Position numbers and translations under genes: made by a program. Below, piece after piece: positions 21,712-29,850 of a DNA stretch of 32,481 bases (position 1 is its first letter; each line of letters opens with the position of its first letter). Below the pieces are notes generated by a model that ran no database searches, was not told the DNA's origin, and was given only the letters and a program-made list of their open reading frames with translations. Source of the stretch: an uncultured Alistipes sp. (lineage in GTDB: Bacteria > Bacteroidota > Bacteroidia > Bacteroidales > Rikenellaceae); NCBI GenBank assembly GCA_937911745.1, contig CALDPX010000033.1, positions 1 through 32,481 of the forward strand. The letters are read 5' to 3'.

Positions 21712-23472
21712 TTATTTGAGCGGTTTGATATCCTTGATGCGGAGTTGTGGGGTTGTCACACCACGGTAGTGGTTCTCCACAATGGAGTAGCACACATCCA
21801 CAGGGCGTCCGTTGCGAATCCATTCGTAGTGAGTGGGTTGCTGGAATGCGATAGAGCCGATTGTGGTGTTGGGTTTCTGTCTCTGTGTGAGATCCATCTT
21901 GATATGCTCCTGTTCGGCACCCACCAACTTGGCGTCGCCCCTATTGCTCACGCCTCGTGTGACAAAAACGGGTGCCGTATTGCCGGGTCCGAAGGGTTGG
22001 AAGCGCGACAACACAGCCCTAAACGAGGGGGTAATGTCGCTAAACAGCAACTCGGAGTCAATATCCACCTGAGGCACCAACAGCGAGGGGTCAATATGTT
22101 CCTCAACATAGGCGTGGAAGCGGCGAGTAAACTCCTCGACATTCTCGGGTTTCATCGTCAGACCTGCGGCGTACATATGACCGCCGAAGTTCTCCAACAA
22201 GTCCGAGCACGACTCCACAGCCTGATAGAGGTCAAAACCCGCAACACTCCTTGCCGAGCCCGTAGCGAAATTGTTGCTCATAGTAAGCACCACAGTGGGT
22301 TTGTAGTAGGTCTCGATGAGCCTCGAAGCGACAATACCCACAATACCCTTCATCCACTTGGGATTGTAGATGACAATACTCTTGTGGGACTTCATTTCGG
22401 GGTTGTTCTCGATGATATCGTGTGCCTCCTGTGTGACATTGCGGTCGATACTCTTGCGGTTCTGGTTGAACTCGTCAATGATGTCGCCACACTTCTCTGC
22501 CTCCTTCTCATCCCTCTCGATGAGCATCTCCACAGCCTTATGACCGCCCGAAGGAGCGGCGTCGGGATCGGCGGGGTCGACTCTCATCCTGCCGGCAGCA
22601 TTGATGCGAGGACCTATCTTAAAGACGATGTCGTCGATGGTAATCTGGTGTTTGTCCAGACCGCAGATGCGGATGATGGAGTGCAGGCCCTTGCGAGGAG
22701 CATCGTTGAGTCTACGCAAGCCGTAGTAGGCAAGGATGCGGTTTTCGCCCGTCAGCGGCACAATATCCGCAGCGGTACTTACCACAACCAAGTCCAAGAG
22801 TTTCTCAACCTCGCTGAAAGGAATGCCCTTCTTTTGGGCATAGCCCTGCATAAGTTTGAAGCCCACACCGCAACCCGAGAGTTCGTCGAAGGGATAGTGG
22901 CAATCCTCCCTCTTGGGGTCGAGGACTGCTACCGCCTCGGGAATCTTCTCGCCGGGAAGGTGGTGGTCACAGATAATGAAATCAATCCCTTTGCTGTTGG
23001 CATAGGCAACCTTCTCAACGGCCTTAATACCGCAGTCGAGTGCGATAACAAGGCTCACACCTTTACGCTCGGCATAGTCGATACTCGATATCGAAATGCC
23101 ATACCCCTCCGTATAGCGGTCGGGGATGTAGAATGTGAGGTTTTGATGTCCTCTGCTGCGCAGGAATGTGTAGACCAACGCAACCGCCGTACACCCATCC
23201 ACATCGTAGTCGCCGTAGACCATGATTTTCTCACCACTTCTAACGGCCCTATCAATACGCTCCACTGCCCTATCCATATCTTTCATAAGGAAAGGATCGT
23301 GAAGGTCGGAGAGTTTCGGGTTGAAGAACCTCGTTGCCTCGTTGTAAGTTTCTATGCCTCTTTGTACAAGTAAGTTGGCAAGCACAGGGGGGATGTTGAG
23401 TTGCGATGAGAGGTTTGCCACCTTCTCGCTCTCTCCCTGTGGCTTGATTACCCAACGTTTGTCAATTGGCAT
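21712..23472 (-). CDS. recJ: Single-stranded-DNA-specific exonuclease RecJ
   Basis: A 586-residue 5'-3' single-strand DNA exonuclease of the DHH superfamily, acting in recombination and mismatch repair. Motif I is VYGDYDVDGCTAVALVY, with the Asp cluster. The next motifs are ALDCGIKAVEKV and the DHH motif in ICDHHLPGEKIP, followed by VAVLDPKR. The DHHA1 region has GGHMYAAGLTM and the C-terminal OB-type domain is complete. The length is typical of bacterial RecJ. Its start overlaps the end of lipB by 25 bases, so it is the last gene of lipA-lipB-recJ. It ends 21 bases from the bidirectional terminator. Confidence 0.96.
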   Translation of the reverse strand: MPIDKRWVIKPQGESEKVANLSSQLNIPPVLANLLVQRGIETYNEATRFFNPKLSDLHDPFLMKDMDRAVERIDRAVRSGEKIMVYGDYDVDGCTAVALVYTFLRSRGHQNLTFYIPDRYTEGYGISISSIDYAERKGVSLVIALDCGIKAVEKVAYANSKGIDFIICDHHLPGEKIPEAVAVLDPKREDCHYPFDELSGCGVGFKLMQGYAQKKGIPFSEVEKLLDLVVVSTAADIVPLTGENRILAYYGLRRLNDAPRKGLHSIIRICGLDKHQITIDDIVFKIGPRINAAGRMRVDPADPDAAPSGGHKAVEMLIERDEKEAEKCGDIIDEFNQNRKSIDRNVTQEAHDIIENNPEMKSHKSIVIYNPKWMKGIVGIVASRLIETYYKPTVVLTMSNNFATGSARSVAGFDLYQAVESCSDLLENFGGHMYAAGLTMKPENVEEFTRRFHAYVEEHIDPSLLVPQVDIDSELLFSDITPSFRAVLSRFQPFGPGNTAPVFVTRGVSNRGDAKLVGAEQEHIKMDLTQRQKPNTTIGSIAFQQPTHYEWIRNGRPVDVCYSIVENHYRGVTTPQLRIKDIKPLK

Positions 23473-24155
23473 AATCTTTTAGTATTTATTTTATTAACGT
23501 CTAATTTCTTAGCCAAGTGCCCAAGGAGTCGCTCTTTGACTCTCTCGGCATCAACCCTCTCTCCCAACTCTCGCTCCATCGAGGTTGCTGTGCGGTCGGT
23601 AAATCCGCAGGGGTTGATAAGTCCGAACCATTTGAGGTCGGTGTTTACATTCAGGGCAAAACCGTGCATCGTTACCCAATGCGAGGATTTGACGCCAATG
23701 GCGCAAATTTTTCTCATAGGCTTGTGGGGTTCTACAATCCAAACACCCGCAGCCCCCTCTACTCTCTGGCAAGTGATACCCCACTCTGCCATAGTGTCGA
23801 TAACCGCACCCTCTATGGCATCGATATACGCCTTCAAGCCAATGCCCATTTGGCTCAAATCGAGGATGGGGTAGCCCACAATCTGCCCCGGTCCGTGGAA
23901 CGTGATGTCGCCCCCGCGGTCGATGTGGAAAAATTCGGCTCCCAGCCCCCTAAGATACTCCTCGGCGACCAACAAGTTACTCTCCTTGCCGCTTTTGCCC
24001 AGAGTATATACGGGTGGGTGCTCCACCAGCAGAACCCTCTGCGAGGGCTTCTCGCCTGCTGCTTTTGTGGCTATGGACTCCTCAAAGAGCCTCTGTTGCA
24101 ACTCCCAGCACTCGCCATAAGCCATTGTGCCCAAATCTACAACGTCAAACTCCAT
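23448..24155 (-). CDS. lipB: Octanoyltransferase LipB
   Basis: Transfers octanoate from octanoyl-ACP to lipoyl domains, the first step of lipoate synthesis. From the ATG at 24155 it has 235 residues. The signature RGGDITFHGPGQ is at 80-91. The catalytic pair is visible as Lys in IGVKSSHWVTMHGFALN and Cys in INPCGFTD. An upstream in-frame ATG at 24194 would overlap lipA by 20 bases and add 13 residues that do not resemble family N-termini, so the shorter form is chosen. The gene lies 19 bases after lipA and overlaps recJ by 25 bases at its 3' end. Confidence 0.93.
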   Translation of the reverse strand: MEFDVVDLGTMAYGECWELQQRLFEESIATKAAGEKPSQRVLLVEHPPVYTLGKSGKESNLLVAEEYLRGLGAEFFHIDRGGDITFHGPGQIVGYPILDLSQMGIGLKAYIDAIEGAVIDTMAEWGITCQRVEGAAGVWIVEPHKPMRKICAIGVKSSHWVTMHGFALNVNTDLKWFGLINPCGFTDRTATSMERELGERVDAERVKERLLGHLAKKLDVNKINTKRLCQLTNVG

Positions 24156-24174
24156 AGCCTCATTGTCTTCTAAA

Positions 24175-25056
24175 TTACTCTTTCTGGCACGCACTCACAG
24201 CCTTGTCCGCCAAATAGGACGACCTCACAAGTGGTGCACTTGCCACATACTTAAAGCCCATCGCCAGAGCCTCCTCCTTCAAGAGGTCGAACTCCTCGGG
24301 GGCTACATACCTATCCACCGGATAGTGCTTTGCCGTAGGGCGGAGGTATTGTCCGAGCGTCACAATCTGCACGCCTGCCTGGCGCAAATCCCTGAGTGCC
24401 TGCAATATCTCCTCGTGCGTCTCTCCCAAACCGAGCATTATGCCGCTTTTGGTCGGGATGCCACTCTCGGACATTATGCGGAGAGCTTCGAGCGAAGTGC
24501 GATACTTAGCCCTCGAACGCACCAAAGGTGTTATGCGCTCAACGGTTTCGAGGTTGTGTCCCACAATGTGGGGCTTAGCACTAAGTGCAACCTCAATAAG
24601 CTCTCTCTTGCCGTCAAAATCGGGCAAAAGTACCTCTACTGTTGTCTTTGGATTAATAGTCTTGATTGCCTCAACCACTCTGCGCCAGTGCTCTGCCCCG
24701 GCGTCCGCCAAATCATCGCGGTCCACAGAGGTTATTACAGCATGGCGGAGTCCCATTAGTCGAATGGACTCTGCAACCCTTTCGGGCTCGTTGTGTTCGA
24801 TAGGTAGCGGCTTGCCTGTGGGCGTTGCACAAAACTTACAACCTCGGGTGCAGATGTCACCCAAAATCATAAAGGTTGCCGTTTTGCGGCTCCAACACTC
24901 GGCTTTGTTTGGGCATTTGCCGCTGCTGCAAATTGTGTGCAAACCGTGACGTTCTACAATGTGTGCAACCTCAGCAAAACCCTCACCGTCGTGGAGTCGT
25001 ATTTTGAGCCACTCGGGCTTAATTTGTCGCGTTACCTTGTCATTAAGGTTAGGCAT
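24175..25056 (-). CDS. lipA: Lipoyl synthase LipA
   Basis: Radical SAM enzyme that inserts two sulfurs into the octanoyl chain bound to lipoyl domains, completing lipoate. It has 293 residues. The auxiliary iron-sulfur cluster cysteines are C43, C48 and C54 (CSSGKCPNKAEC). The radical SAM cluster cysteines are C69, C73 and C76 (CTRGCKFC). The C-terminal serine ligand is in VRSSYLADK. All required residues are present. It leads the operon lipA-lipB-recJ from a clear two-box promoter and starts 28 bases after the -7 box. Confidence 0.97.
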   Translation of the reverse strand: MPNLNDKVTRQIKPEWLKIRLHDGEGFAEVAHIVERHGLHTICSSGKCPNKAECWSRKTATFMILGDICTRGCKFCATPTGKPLPIEHNEPERVAESIRLMGLRHAVITSVDRDDLADAGAEHWRRVVEAIKTINPKTTVEVLLPDFDGKRELIEVALSAKPHIVGHNLETVERITPLVRSRAKYRTSLEALRIMSESGIPTKSGIMLGLGETHEEILQALRDLRQAGVQIVTLGQYLRPTAKHYPVDRYVAPEEFDLLKEEALAMGFKYVASAPLVRSSYLADKAVSACQKE

Positions 25057-25083
25057 TAAAATATACTATTTTTCCAATTAGCG

Positions 25084-25115
25084 CAAAAGTACGCATAAGA
25101 TTTGGTTTTTCCAAA
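25084..25115 (-). promoter_or_regulatory. Promoter of lipA-lipB-recJ
   Basis: On the minus strand TTTG (25112-25115) is followed after exactly 20 bases by TACTTTTG (25084-25091). Both boxes match the Bacteroidota consensus. Confidence 0.75.
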
Positions 25116-25230
25116 TCCCGCCGTTTATTTTGCCCAAACGCGATAGTTTTTGTGAGATGGCATGTGATTTGGCTCTCGACAATCATTCGCTTCAACTCTT
25201 GTTGCGGTTTTGTTTTTCGGCAAGGCGGAG

Positions 25231-25265
25231 AACAAAAAATGCGCCCCCTTTTCGGGGACGCATTT
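25231..25265 (-). terminator. Terminator of the fimbrillin-like gene
   Basis: On the minus strand the stem AAATGCG with CGCATTT and CCCC with GGGG (one internal mismatch) is followed by TTTTTGTT. It lies about 32 bases downstream of the stop codon at 25297. Apart from this and the lipA promoter, nothing was seen in 25116-25230. Confidence 0.75.
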
Positions 25266-25296
25266 GGGTTTTCGGTCGCGAAGTTGCGACAGCGGT

Positions 25297-27966
25297 TTAG
25301 AAGTTTACGGCACTGAATTTCTTGCCGCCAACAACGTAGTTACCAACGGGTTGGTTTACTCGGCGCACCTGGTCGAGCCTCTTGGCAGCACCATTGTTAC
25401 CATACTCGAAGGGGTTGTGCTTGCGTGCCACAGCCGAGGGCTGATTTTCGGGATTTTGGCGCAGCATCGTAAGACCAGCATCTTCGCGGAATGTGTGAAC
25501 CTCGTTGGTAACACCTACAATATTACCATTATCCAACACGCCAAAGAATCCCACTTGCGAAGCCCTAATGACTACCCCCTCTGCATTTTGGTAAGCATAG
25601 GAAAGGATTGCTGCCCAACTATTATCATCCTCAAACAACCACTGAGCCTGACCGATCTGCATATCTTCTGTCTCGAATAACATATATCCGCCTTCTAACA
25701 GCGCAATTCCGCCGAAGAAAATTTTTGTAAGATGTGTCTCTCCAATGTAGGTATCTTCCAATATGGTTTGAGGATAGAGCACAATCGCACCATTTCCAAA
25801 CTCGCCACCTGTGGGCTCGAAGTCTGCTGTAATGGCGTCGTCAATGCCATTCCAACCCTCAATATAGTAGCTTTCGTTTACCACATTTTGGGACACAGTA
25901 ATCATCGATGTCACTGCCTGCCCCTGATCATCGCTGCTAACAATTTTGTATGTTCCCAGCCAAGCCTTGTACTCGGGAGTTGCAGGGTCGATAATCTCCA
26001 CCATATCCGAGATGTAGTACATACCCGTCACCTCGCCCTCGGTGGTCATACCCCACATTACAGCCCTCCATTTGCCGGGGTTCATAATCCAGTGCATATC
26101 ATAAAGACCATACTTGTAATATGTATATGCCGTAAAGTCCCAGTCGGTGCCGTTGGTAGCATTAACCTCTTCGAGGTTTTGGGCGAGATAGTCAGCCGTA
26201 TTCTTCACATATCCATAGACATCGGGGGCAACAGTTGACTGAAAGTAATCCTCGGGGAGGAATTCGAAGAAGAAACCGTTGTTCTCATCGGTCGAAACCA
26301 TATGGATGAGGTCCTTGTAGGTCTCGCCGCTCTCCTCGTCATAAAACTCGGGGACATACACTGCGCTCCAAAGGGGATTGACGGTCATATCTCCGACCAC
26401 AGGCTGCTCAACCTCTCCGAGGCGGGCATTTGTCAAACCCGCAAAGTCGCTCTCTTGTGCAAATATAATCTGAACTTTACCCTTATTCAAACCTGCAATA
26501 CCTTTGAGCATACCCGAGCCTTGTGCTACGGTTTGTGCGCCATAGGTTGCATACTTCGAGGAGAATACCACAAAGTTATTGCCATTTACATCTTCGATTG
26601 TGATGGAGGTATGGCTACCATCCATTACCCAAGTTTTGCTGAGGTCTGCCTCTGCAACCTGAACGCCCGCAATGGCAACATACTGACTCTCGTACTTGTT
26701 GGCGAGGAAGTCTTCGATGGATACGAGTCGAGGCTCGACAACATTGCCACTCGACAATTTGGTGATTTTCTCCAAAGTAACGCCGCTTATCTGCACCGCG
26801 TCATTGTACACATCAACCACCGCACCACTGAGGTCAATTTTCACCTGGTCGCCAAAGGCAAATTCGTGGTTGCTTGCCAAATAGAACTGCACACCGGCAC
26901 TTGCATCCTGAATGTACAGACCTTTTTTGGAGGTGAGGTTGTTTAACTCCATATTGGAGATAACAACGCCCTCAATCACAGCCGACTCAATGGTTGTACC
27001 CACACCCATGGCAAGAACATCGGCAATGGGGGTTACGCCCCCGGGTACTTCGGGTTGGTCGGGATTTTCGTTGTCGCCCGACTGCGAGAACTCCACATCC
27101 TCGTCGGCACTCCAATCGTTCACAATGGCGTCAAACTCCGTTGAGATGCTCTCCTCCGAAATGGTAGCCATAATGTGGCGCACCATACCCATACCAAACT
27201 CCACCTCTTCGGTAGCGTTGTAGGTATACTGCTTCTGGTCGGTGGTGGTCATCACAAGTTTAGGAGCAACTGTTTGGGGAGGGATGATGAGCACATAGGT
27301 ATCTGTATAACCCTCGGACGGAGTAGCAAGTTTACCTGCCTTTATGGTACCCTCGCCACCGCTCACCTCATCGCTCGCGAGCGAGAATTTGTAATTTCCT
27401 TTCACACCGCTAACCATCACCTCGGCAATCTCATTGGAGGTCTGATTGTTGATGTCTATGACGATTTTCGAGAGCAGGTGGTTGAATTCGAGCACAACAC
27501 TCTCTTTGGTTGGTGCCACCTCGCGAACAGCACCCATAAGGTCGGAGGCGGTGTAACCTGCGTGTGTGCGCTGGTCGGACTTAACACAAAACTCCACACC
27601 CTCGGTGCTTAGTTTGGCACTTGAATAGTTGGTGTTGTAGGGGTAGATACCGATAATTCTGCCAACCTCATTGCCCTCGTACCAATAGTACTCCTTGTCG
27701 GACTTAAATCCGCTCTCTGCCTTTGTGAATTTTGCATTATCAAGCCACACCGAGAGGTCTGCTTTGAATCCGAAAACACCCACAGCGTCGCCCTGTTCGA
27801 AGGCGGTATCTGTGGCTTTTGTAAAACCTCCCGAAGGGGTGGCTGTAATCGAGAAGAGAATTCCGTTATTTGGGGTTGGTGTGGGCACTTCGGGAATTTG
27901 CCCATCACAAGCCGCCATTGCCATAACCATAACCACGGCAGCAAAAATTTTGGATAACTGTTTCAT
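25297..27966 (-). CDS. Fimbrillin-like / DUF5689 surface lipoprotein
   Basis: From the ATG at 27966 it has 889 residues with a lipoprotein signal (MKQLSKIFAAVVMVMAMAAC, Cys20). Residues of about 30-290 look like a fimbrillin (Mfa-like) domain: a GDAVGVFGF motif, a YPYN segment, LEFNHLLSKIVIDI and a terminal VNDWSADEDVEF. A Pro-rich linker follows. Residues of about 305-515 look like a DUF5689 OB-fold domain (VIEGVVISNMELNNL, KGLYIQDASAGVQFYLA). The last 370 or so residues are acidic, aromatic and beta-rich, with no family that I recognise, and end in a basic tail. It is probably surface-exposed. Whether it is polymerised like a pilin is doubtful given its size. The alternative start at 27978 would put four residues before the basic signal-peptide start. 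Confidence 0.8.
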   Translation of the reverse strand: MKQLSKIFAAVVMVMAMAACDGQIPEVPTPTPNNGILFSITATPSGGFTKATDTAFEQGDAVGVFGFKADLSVWLDNAKFTKAESGFKSDKEYYWYEGNEVGRIIGIYPYNTNYSSAKLSTEGVEFCVKSDQRTHAGYTASDLMGAVREVAPTKESVVLEFNHLLSKIVIDINNQTSNEIAEVMVSGVKGNYKFSLASDEVSGGEGTIKAGKLATPSEGYTDTYVLIIPPQTVAPKLVMTTTDQKQYTYNATEEVEFGMGMVRHIMATISEESISTEFDAIVNDWSADEDVEFSQSGDNENPDQPEVPGGVTPIADVLAMGVGTTIESAVIEGVVISNMELNNLTSKKGLYIQDASAGVQFYLASNHEFAFGDQVKIDLSGAVVDVYNDAVQISGVTLEKITKLSSGNVVEPRLVSIEDFLANKYESQYVAIAGVQVAEADLSKTWVMDGSHTSITIEDVNGNNFVVFSSKYATYGAQTVAQGSGMLKGIAGLNKGKVQIIFAQESDFAGLTNARLGEVEQPVVGDMTVNPLWSAVYVPEFYDEESGETYKDLIHMVSTDENNGFFFEFLPEDYFQSTVAPDVYGYVKNTADYLAQNLEEVNATNGTDWDFTAYTYYKYGLYDMHWIMNPGKWRAVMWGMTTEGEVTGMYYISDMVEIIDPATPEYKAWLGTYKIVSSDDQGQAVTSMITVSQNVVNESYYIEGWNGIDDAITADFEPTGGEFGNGAIVLYPQTILEDTYIGETHLTKIFFGGIALLEGGYMLFETEDMQIGQAQWLFEDDNSWAAILSYAYQNAEGVVIRASQVGFFGVLDNGNIVGVTNEVHTFREDAGLTMLRQNPENQPSAVARKHNPFEYGNNGAAKRLDQVRRVNQPVGNYVVGGKKFSAVNF

Positions 27967-28058
27967 AGCGCAAAACATTTATGTGAATAAAAAGGGTCTC
28001 TTCTTGTTGGGATACGTTAAACAATACATCAAATCTGTTATGTATTTTACCCTCCCCG

Positions 28059-28089
28059 CAAATATAAACATTCTAAATTAAAATCCAAA
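28059..28089 (-). promoter_or_regulatory. Promoter of the fimbrillin-like gene
   Basis: On the minus strand TTTG (28086-28089) and TATATTTG (28059-28066) are separated by 19 bases. The leader would be roughly 85-90 bases. Confidence 0.7.
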
Positions 28090-28252
28090 CAAAATTAACG
28101 ACAAATACACAAGTCCACTATTGAGATATGTGGTGTCTATTTTCGGGGACAAGGTGTCGAATGATGGCAATATATTACCGTAAAAAATGTTCTTTTGGGG
28201 TAGAATGGAAAATTTTTAGGAAAATTTGTGCATAAACAAAAGAAAAATTTAC

Positions 28253-28260
28253 TATCTTCG
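28253..28260 (+). promoter_or_regulatory. Possible -7 box of the first barrel gene
   Basis: TATCTTCG has one mismatch to TAnnTTTG. A TTTG (28225-28228) lies 24 bases upstream, longer than usual. The rest of the 28090-28337 gap shows nothing else clear. Confidence 0.4.
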
Positions 28261-28337
28261 TTCCACCAATAGATAATGCTTGCCCAACAAGGGCTATGAA
28301 GAAATGTTATAAACCACAACTAAAAAACAAAAAAGAA

Positions 28338-29021
28338 ATGAAAAAACTTATCATTACATTGACAGCGTTGGTTGTAGCAACCGGCGCATTTGCACAACTC
28401 AATTTTGGCGTTAAAGCCGGCGGCAACCTCTCGACCATCAGCGGTATGACCTCGGAAGAGGGTGGTATGGATTGGGGCGACTTGGCAAAAGTGACGCCCT
28501 CTCAGTCTATGAAACTCGGCTTCAATGTGGGCGCATTTGCAGAGTATATGGTAATGCCCATGTTTGGTGTTCAGGTAGAGTTGAACTACTCGGCACAGGG
28601 TGTAAACACCAAAGTTGAGTCGAGCAGCAGCATTCTCGGTGCAGCTTCGACGACCGACACCTTTTGGAGCGCCGGTTACATCAACATCCCTATCCTTGCA
28701 AAGGCTCACTTTGCCAACATCGCCGTTTATGCAGGTCCTCAGTTGGGCTTCGCAACCGGTTTCAACTCGGCTTCCAAAGTAACCACCGATGACAAGACTA
28801 CCGAGTATGATCCTGAGGCTGTTGAGGATTACAGCAGTTTCGACCTCTCGCTGGCTCTTGGCGCACAGTACAAACTGACCGCCAACATCGGCATCGATGC
28901 TCGCTACAACATCGGTCTTACCAACGTGTTCCCCACCCTCAAAAATGACGAGGGCGAGGTTACTCGCGAGGGCTTTGGTAAGCAGGGTGTTCTCCAACTC
29001 GGTGTATTCTATGAGTTCTAA
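28338..29021 (+). CDS. Outer-membrane beta-barrel protein (OMP_b-brl_2 type)
   Basis: From the ATG at 28338 it has 227 residues with a signal peptide MKKLIITLTALVVATGAFAQ. The mature protein begins LNFGVKAGGNLSTISGM, the usual opening of OMP_b-brl_2 porin-like proteins. Alternating strands follow (GFNVGAFAEYMVMPMFGVQV, IGIDARYNIGLTNVFP), ending in the barrel signature LQLGVFYEF with terminal Phe. An in-frame ATG at 28296 would give a charged N-terminus before the signal peptide and is rejected; an A-rich stretch AAAAGAA precedes the chosen start. The specific function is unknown. It is followed by a strong terminator and by a second, related barrel gene. Confidence 0.88.
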   Translation: MKKLIITLTALVVATGAFAQLNFGVKAGGNLSTISGMTSEEGGMDWGDLAKVTPSQSMKLGFNVGAFAEYMVMPMFGVQVELNYSAQGVNTKVESSSSILGAASTTDTFWSAGYINIPILAKAHFANIAVYAGPQLGFATGFNSASKVTTDDKTTEYDPEAVEDYSSFDLSLALGAQYKLTANIGIDARYNIGLTNVFPTLKNDEGEVTREGFGKQGVLQLGVFYEF

Positions 29022-29043
29022 TAAATCACTCAAACCCACTACA

Positions 29044-29078
29044 ACTCCGACACTCCTTTGTGTGTGTCGGAGTTTTTG
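29044..29078 (+). terminator. Terminator after the first barrel gene
   Basis: The stem ACTCCGACAC (29044-29053) pairs perfectly with GTGTCGGAGT (29064-29073), followed by TTTTG. The ten-base loop contains the TTTG -33 box of the next gene. Confidence 0.82.
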
Positions 29079-29088
29079 TTTACATTTG
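29057..29088 (+). promoter_or_regulatory. Promoter of the second barrel gene, overlapping a terminator
   Basis: TTTG (29057-29060) and TACATTTG (29081-29088) are exactly 20 bases apart and both match consensus. The start codon is 28 bases downstream of the -7 box. The -33 box lies in the loop of the upstream terminator. Confidence 0.72.
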
Positions 29089-29115
29089 CGCCACAAAGAC
29101 ACATATTAGATAACT

Positions 29116-29775
29116 ATGAAACACCTACGCATACTGCTTTTTATTGCTGCTTTGAACTCTTTTGTCTCGTTCTGCCAGCCCGCCTCGGCTCAATCATTCA
29201 AGGTGGGATTGAGGGATGGAGTATCGTTCTCGTGGTTGGTGGGCATTGACAACACCCTGCCTCAGGCGAGTTTCTATGCGGGTATTACAAGTGACTTGTA
29301 TTTTGGTGAAAGATGGGGAGTTGGTGTCGATGTAACCTTTGCAGAGCAAGGTGCATTGTGCAAGGAGAACAACATGGGTGTTGTTATGGACTACTCATTC
29401 CGCTACCTCAATGTACCACTTATGGTTCGCTACCGCCTGCCGATTGGAGCCGAGCAGTTTCTGCAATTTTCGGCGGGAGCGCAAGTGGGTGTTTTCTTGT
29501 CGGCAGAATATCAATACACCGCACCCTCGGTGTTGTACGAGGGGGTGGTTAGTGGTGGAGATAAGTTCGATAGCGATTCGTTCCACCCCTTGGACTATGG
29601 AGTTGTGACTGCCGTGGAGTTTGGTATGGGCAATACCTCCATAGAGGTGCGCTACACTTTGGGAATCACCCAAACCCACAATGGAATCTCCAACACACTG
29701 AATGATTATTACTACATTTCGGTGCCCGACAACCGCAATTCAGTGCTCCAAATCGGCACCGTCATCCGCTTCTGA
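29116..29775 (+). CDS. Outer-membrane beta-barrel protein (OMP_b-brl_2 type)
   Basis: A 219-residue protein with a signal peptide ending at PASAQ (about residue 26). The mature part starts SFKVGLRDGVSFSWL and carries the family hallmark FRYLNVPLMVRYRLP, then FSAGAQVGVFLSAEYQY and VEVRYTLG-like strands. It ends in LQIGTVIRF with terminal Phe. It belongs to the same family as its upstream neighbour but is clearly divergent, so it is probably not a recent tandem duplicate. It has its own promoter and a shared bidirectional terminator with corA. Confidence 0.86.
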   Translation: MKHLRILLFIAALNSFVSFCQPASAQSFKVGLRDGVSFSWLVGIDNTLPQASFYAGITSDLYFGERWGVGVDVTFAEQGALCKENNMGVVMDYSFRYLNVPLMVRYRLPIGAEQFLQFSAGAQVGVFLSAEYQYTAPSVLYEGVVSGGDKFDSDSFHPLDYGVVTAVEFGMGNTSIEVRYTLGITQTHNGISNTLNDYYYISVPDNRNSVLQIGTVIRF

Positions 29776-29810
29776 TTTTGAACTATAAATAAGGTACGTT
29801 GTGGAAATAA

Positions 29811-29843
29811 AAAAGGCTAAACTTCATCGGTTTAGCCTTTTTT
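29811..29843. terminator. Bidirectional terminator between the barrel gene and corA
   Basis: AAAAGGCTAAAC (29811-29822) pairs with GTTTAGCCTTTT (29830-29841), with T residues after it on the plus strand and A residues before it (29808-29814) that give U residues on the minus strand. Confidence 0.85.
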
Positions 29844-29850
29844 GACCGTG

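Noticed and set aside
21709..23373. 554-codon plus-strand frame across recJ
   Set aside because: Antisense shadow of recJ with no domain of its own.
24156..24194. Upstream ATG start for lipB
   Set aside because: It would add 13 residues unlike family N-termini and overlap lipA by 20 bases.
28296..28337. Upstream start for the first barrel gene
   Set aside because: It would put 14 polar, basic residues before a normal signal peptide.
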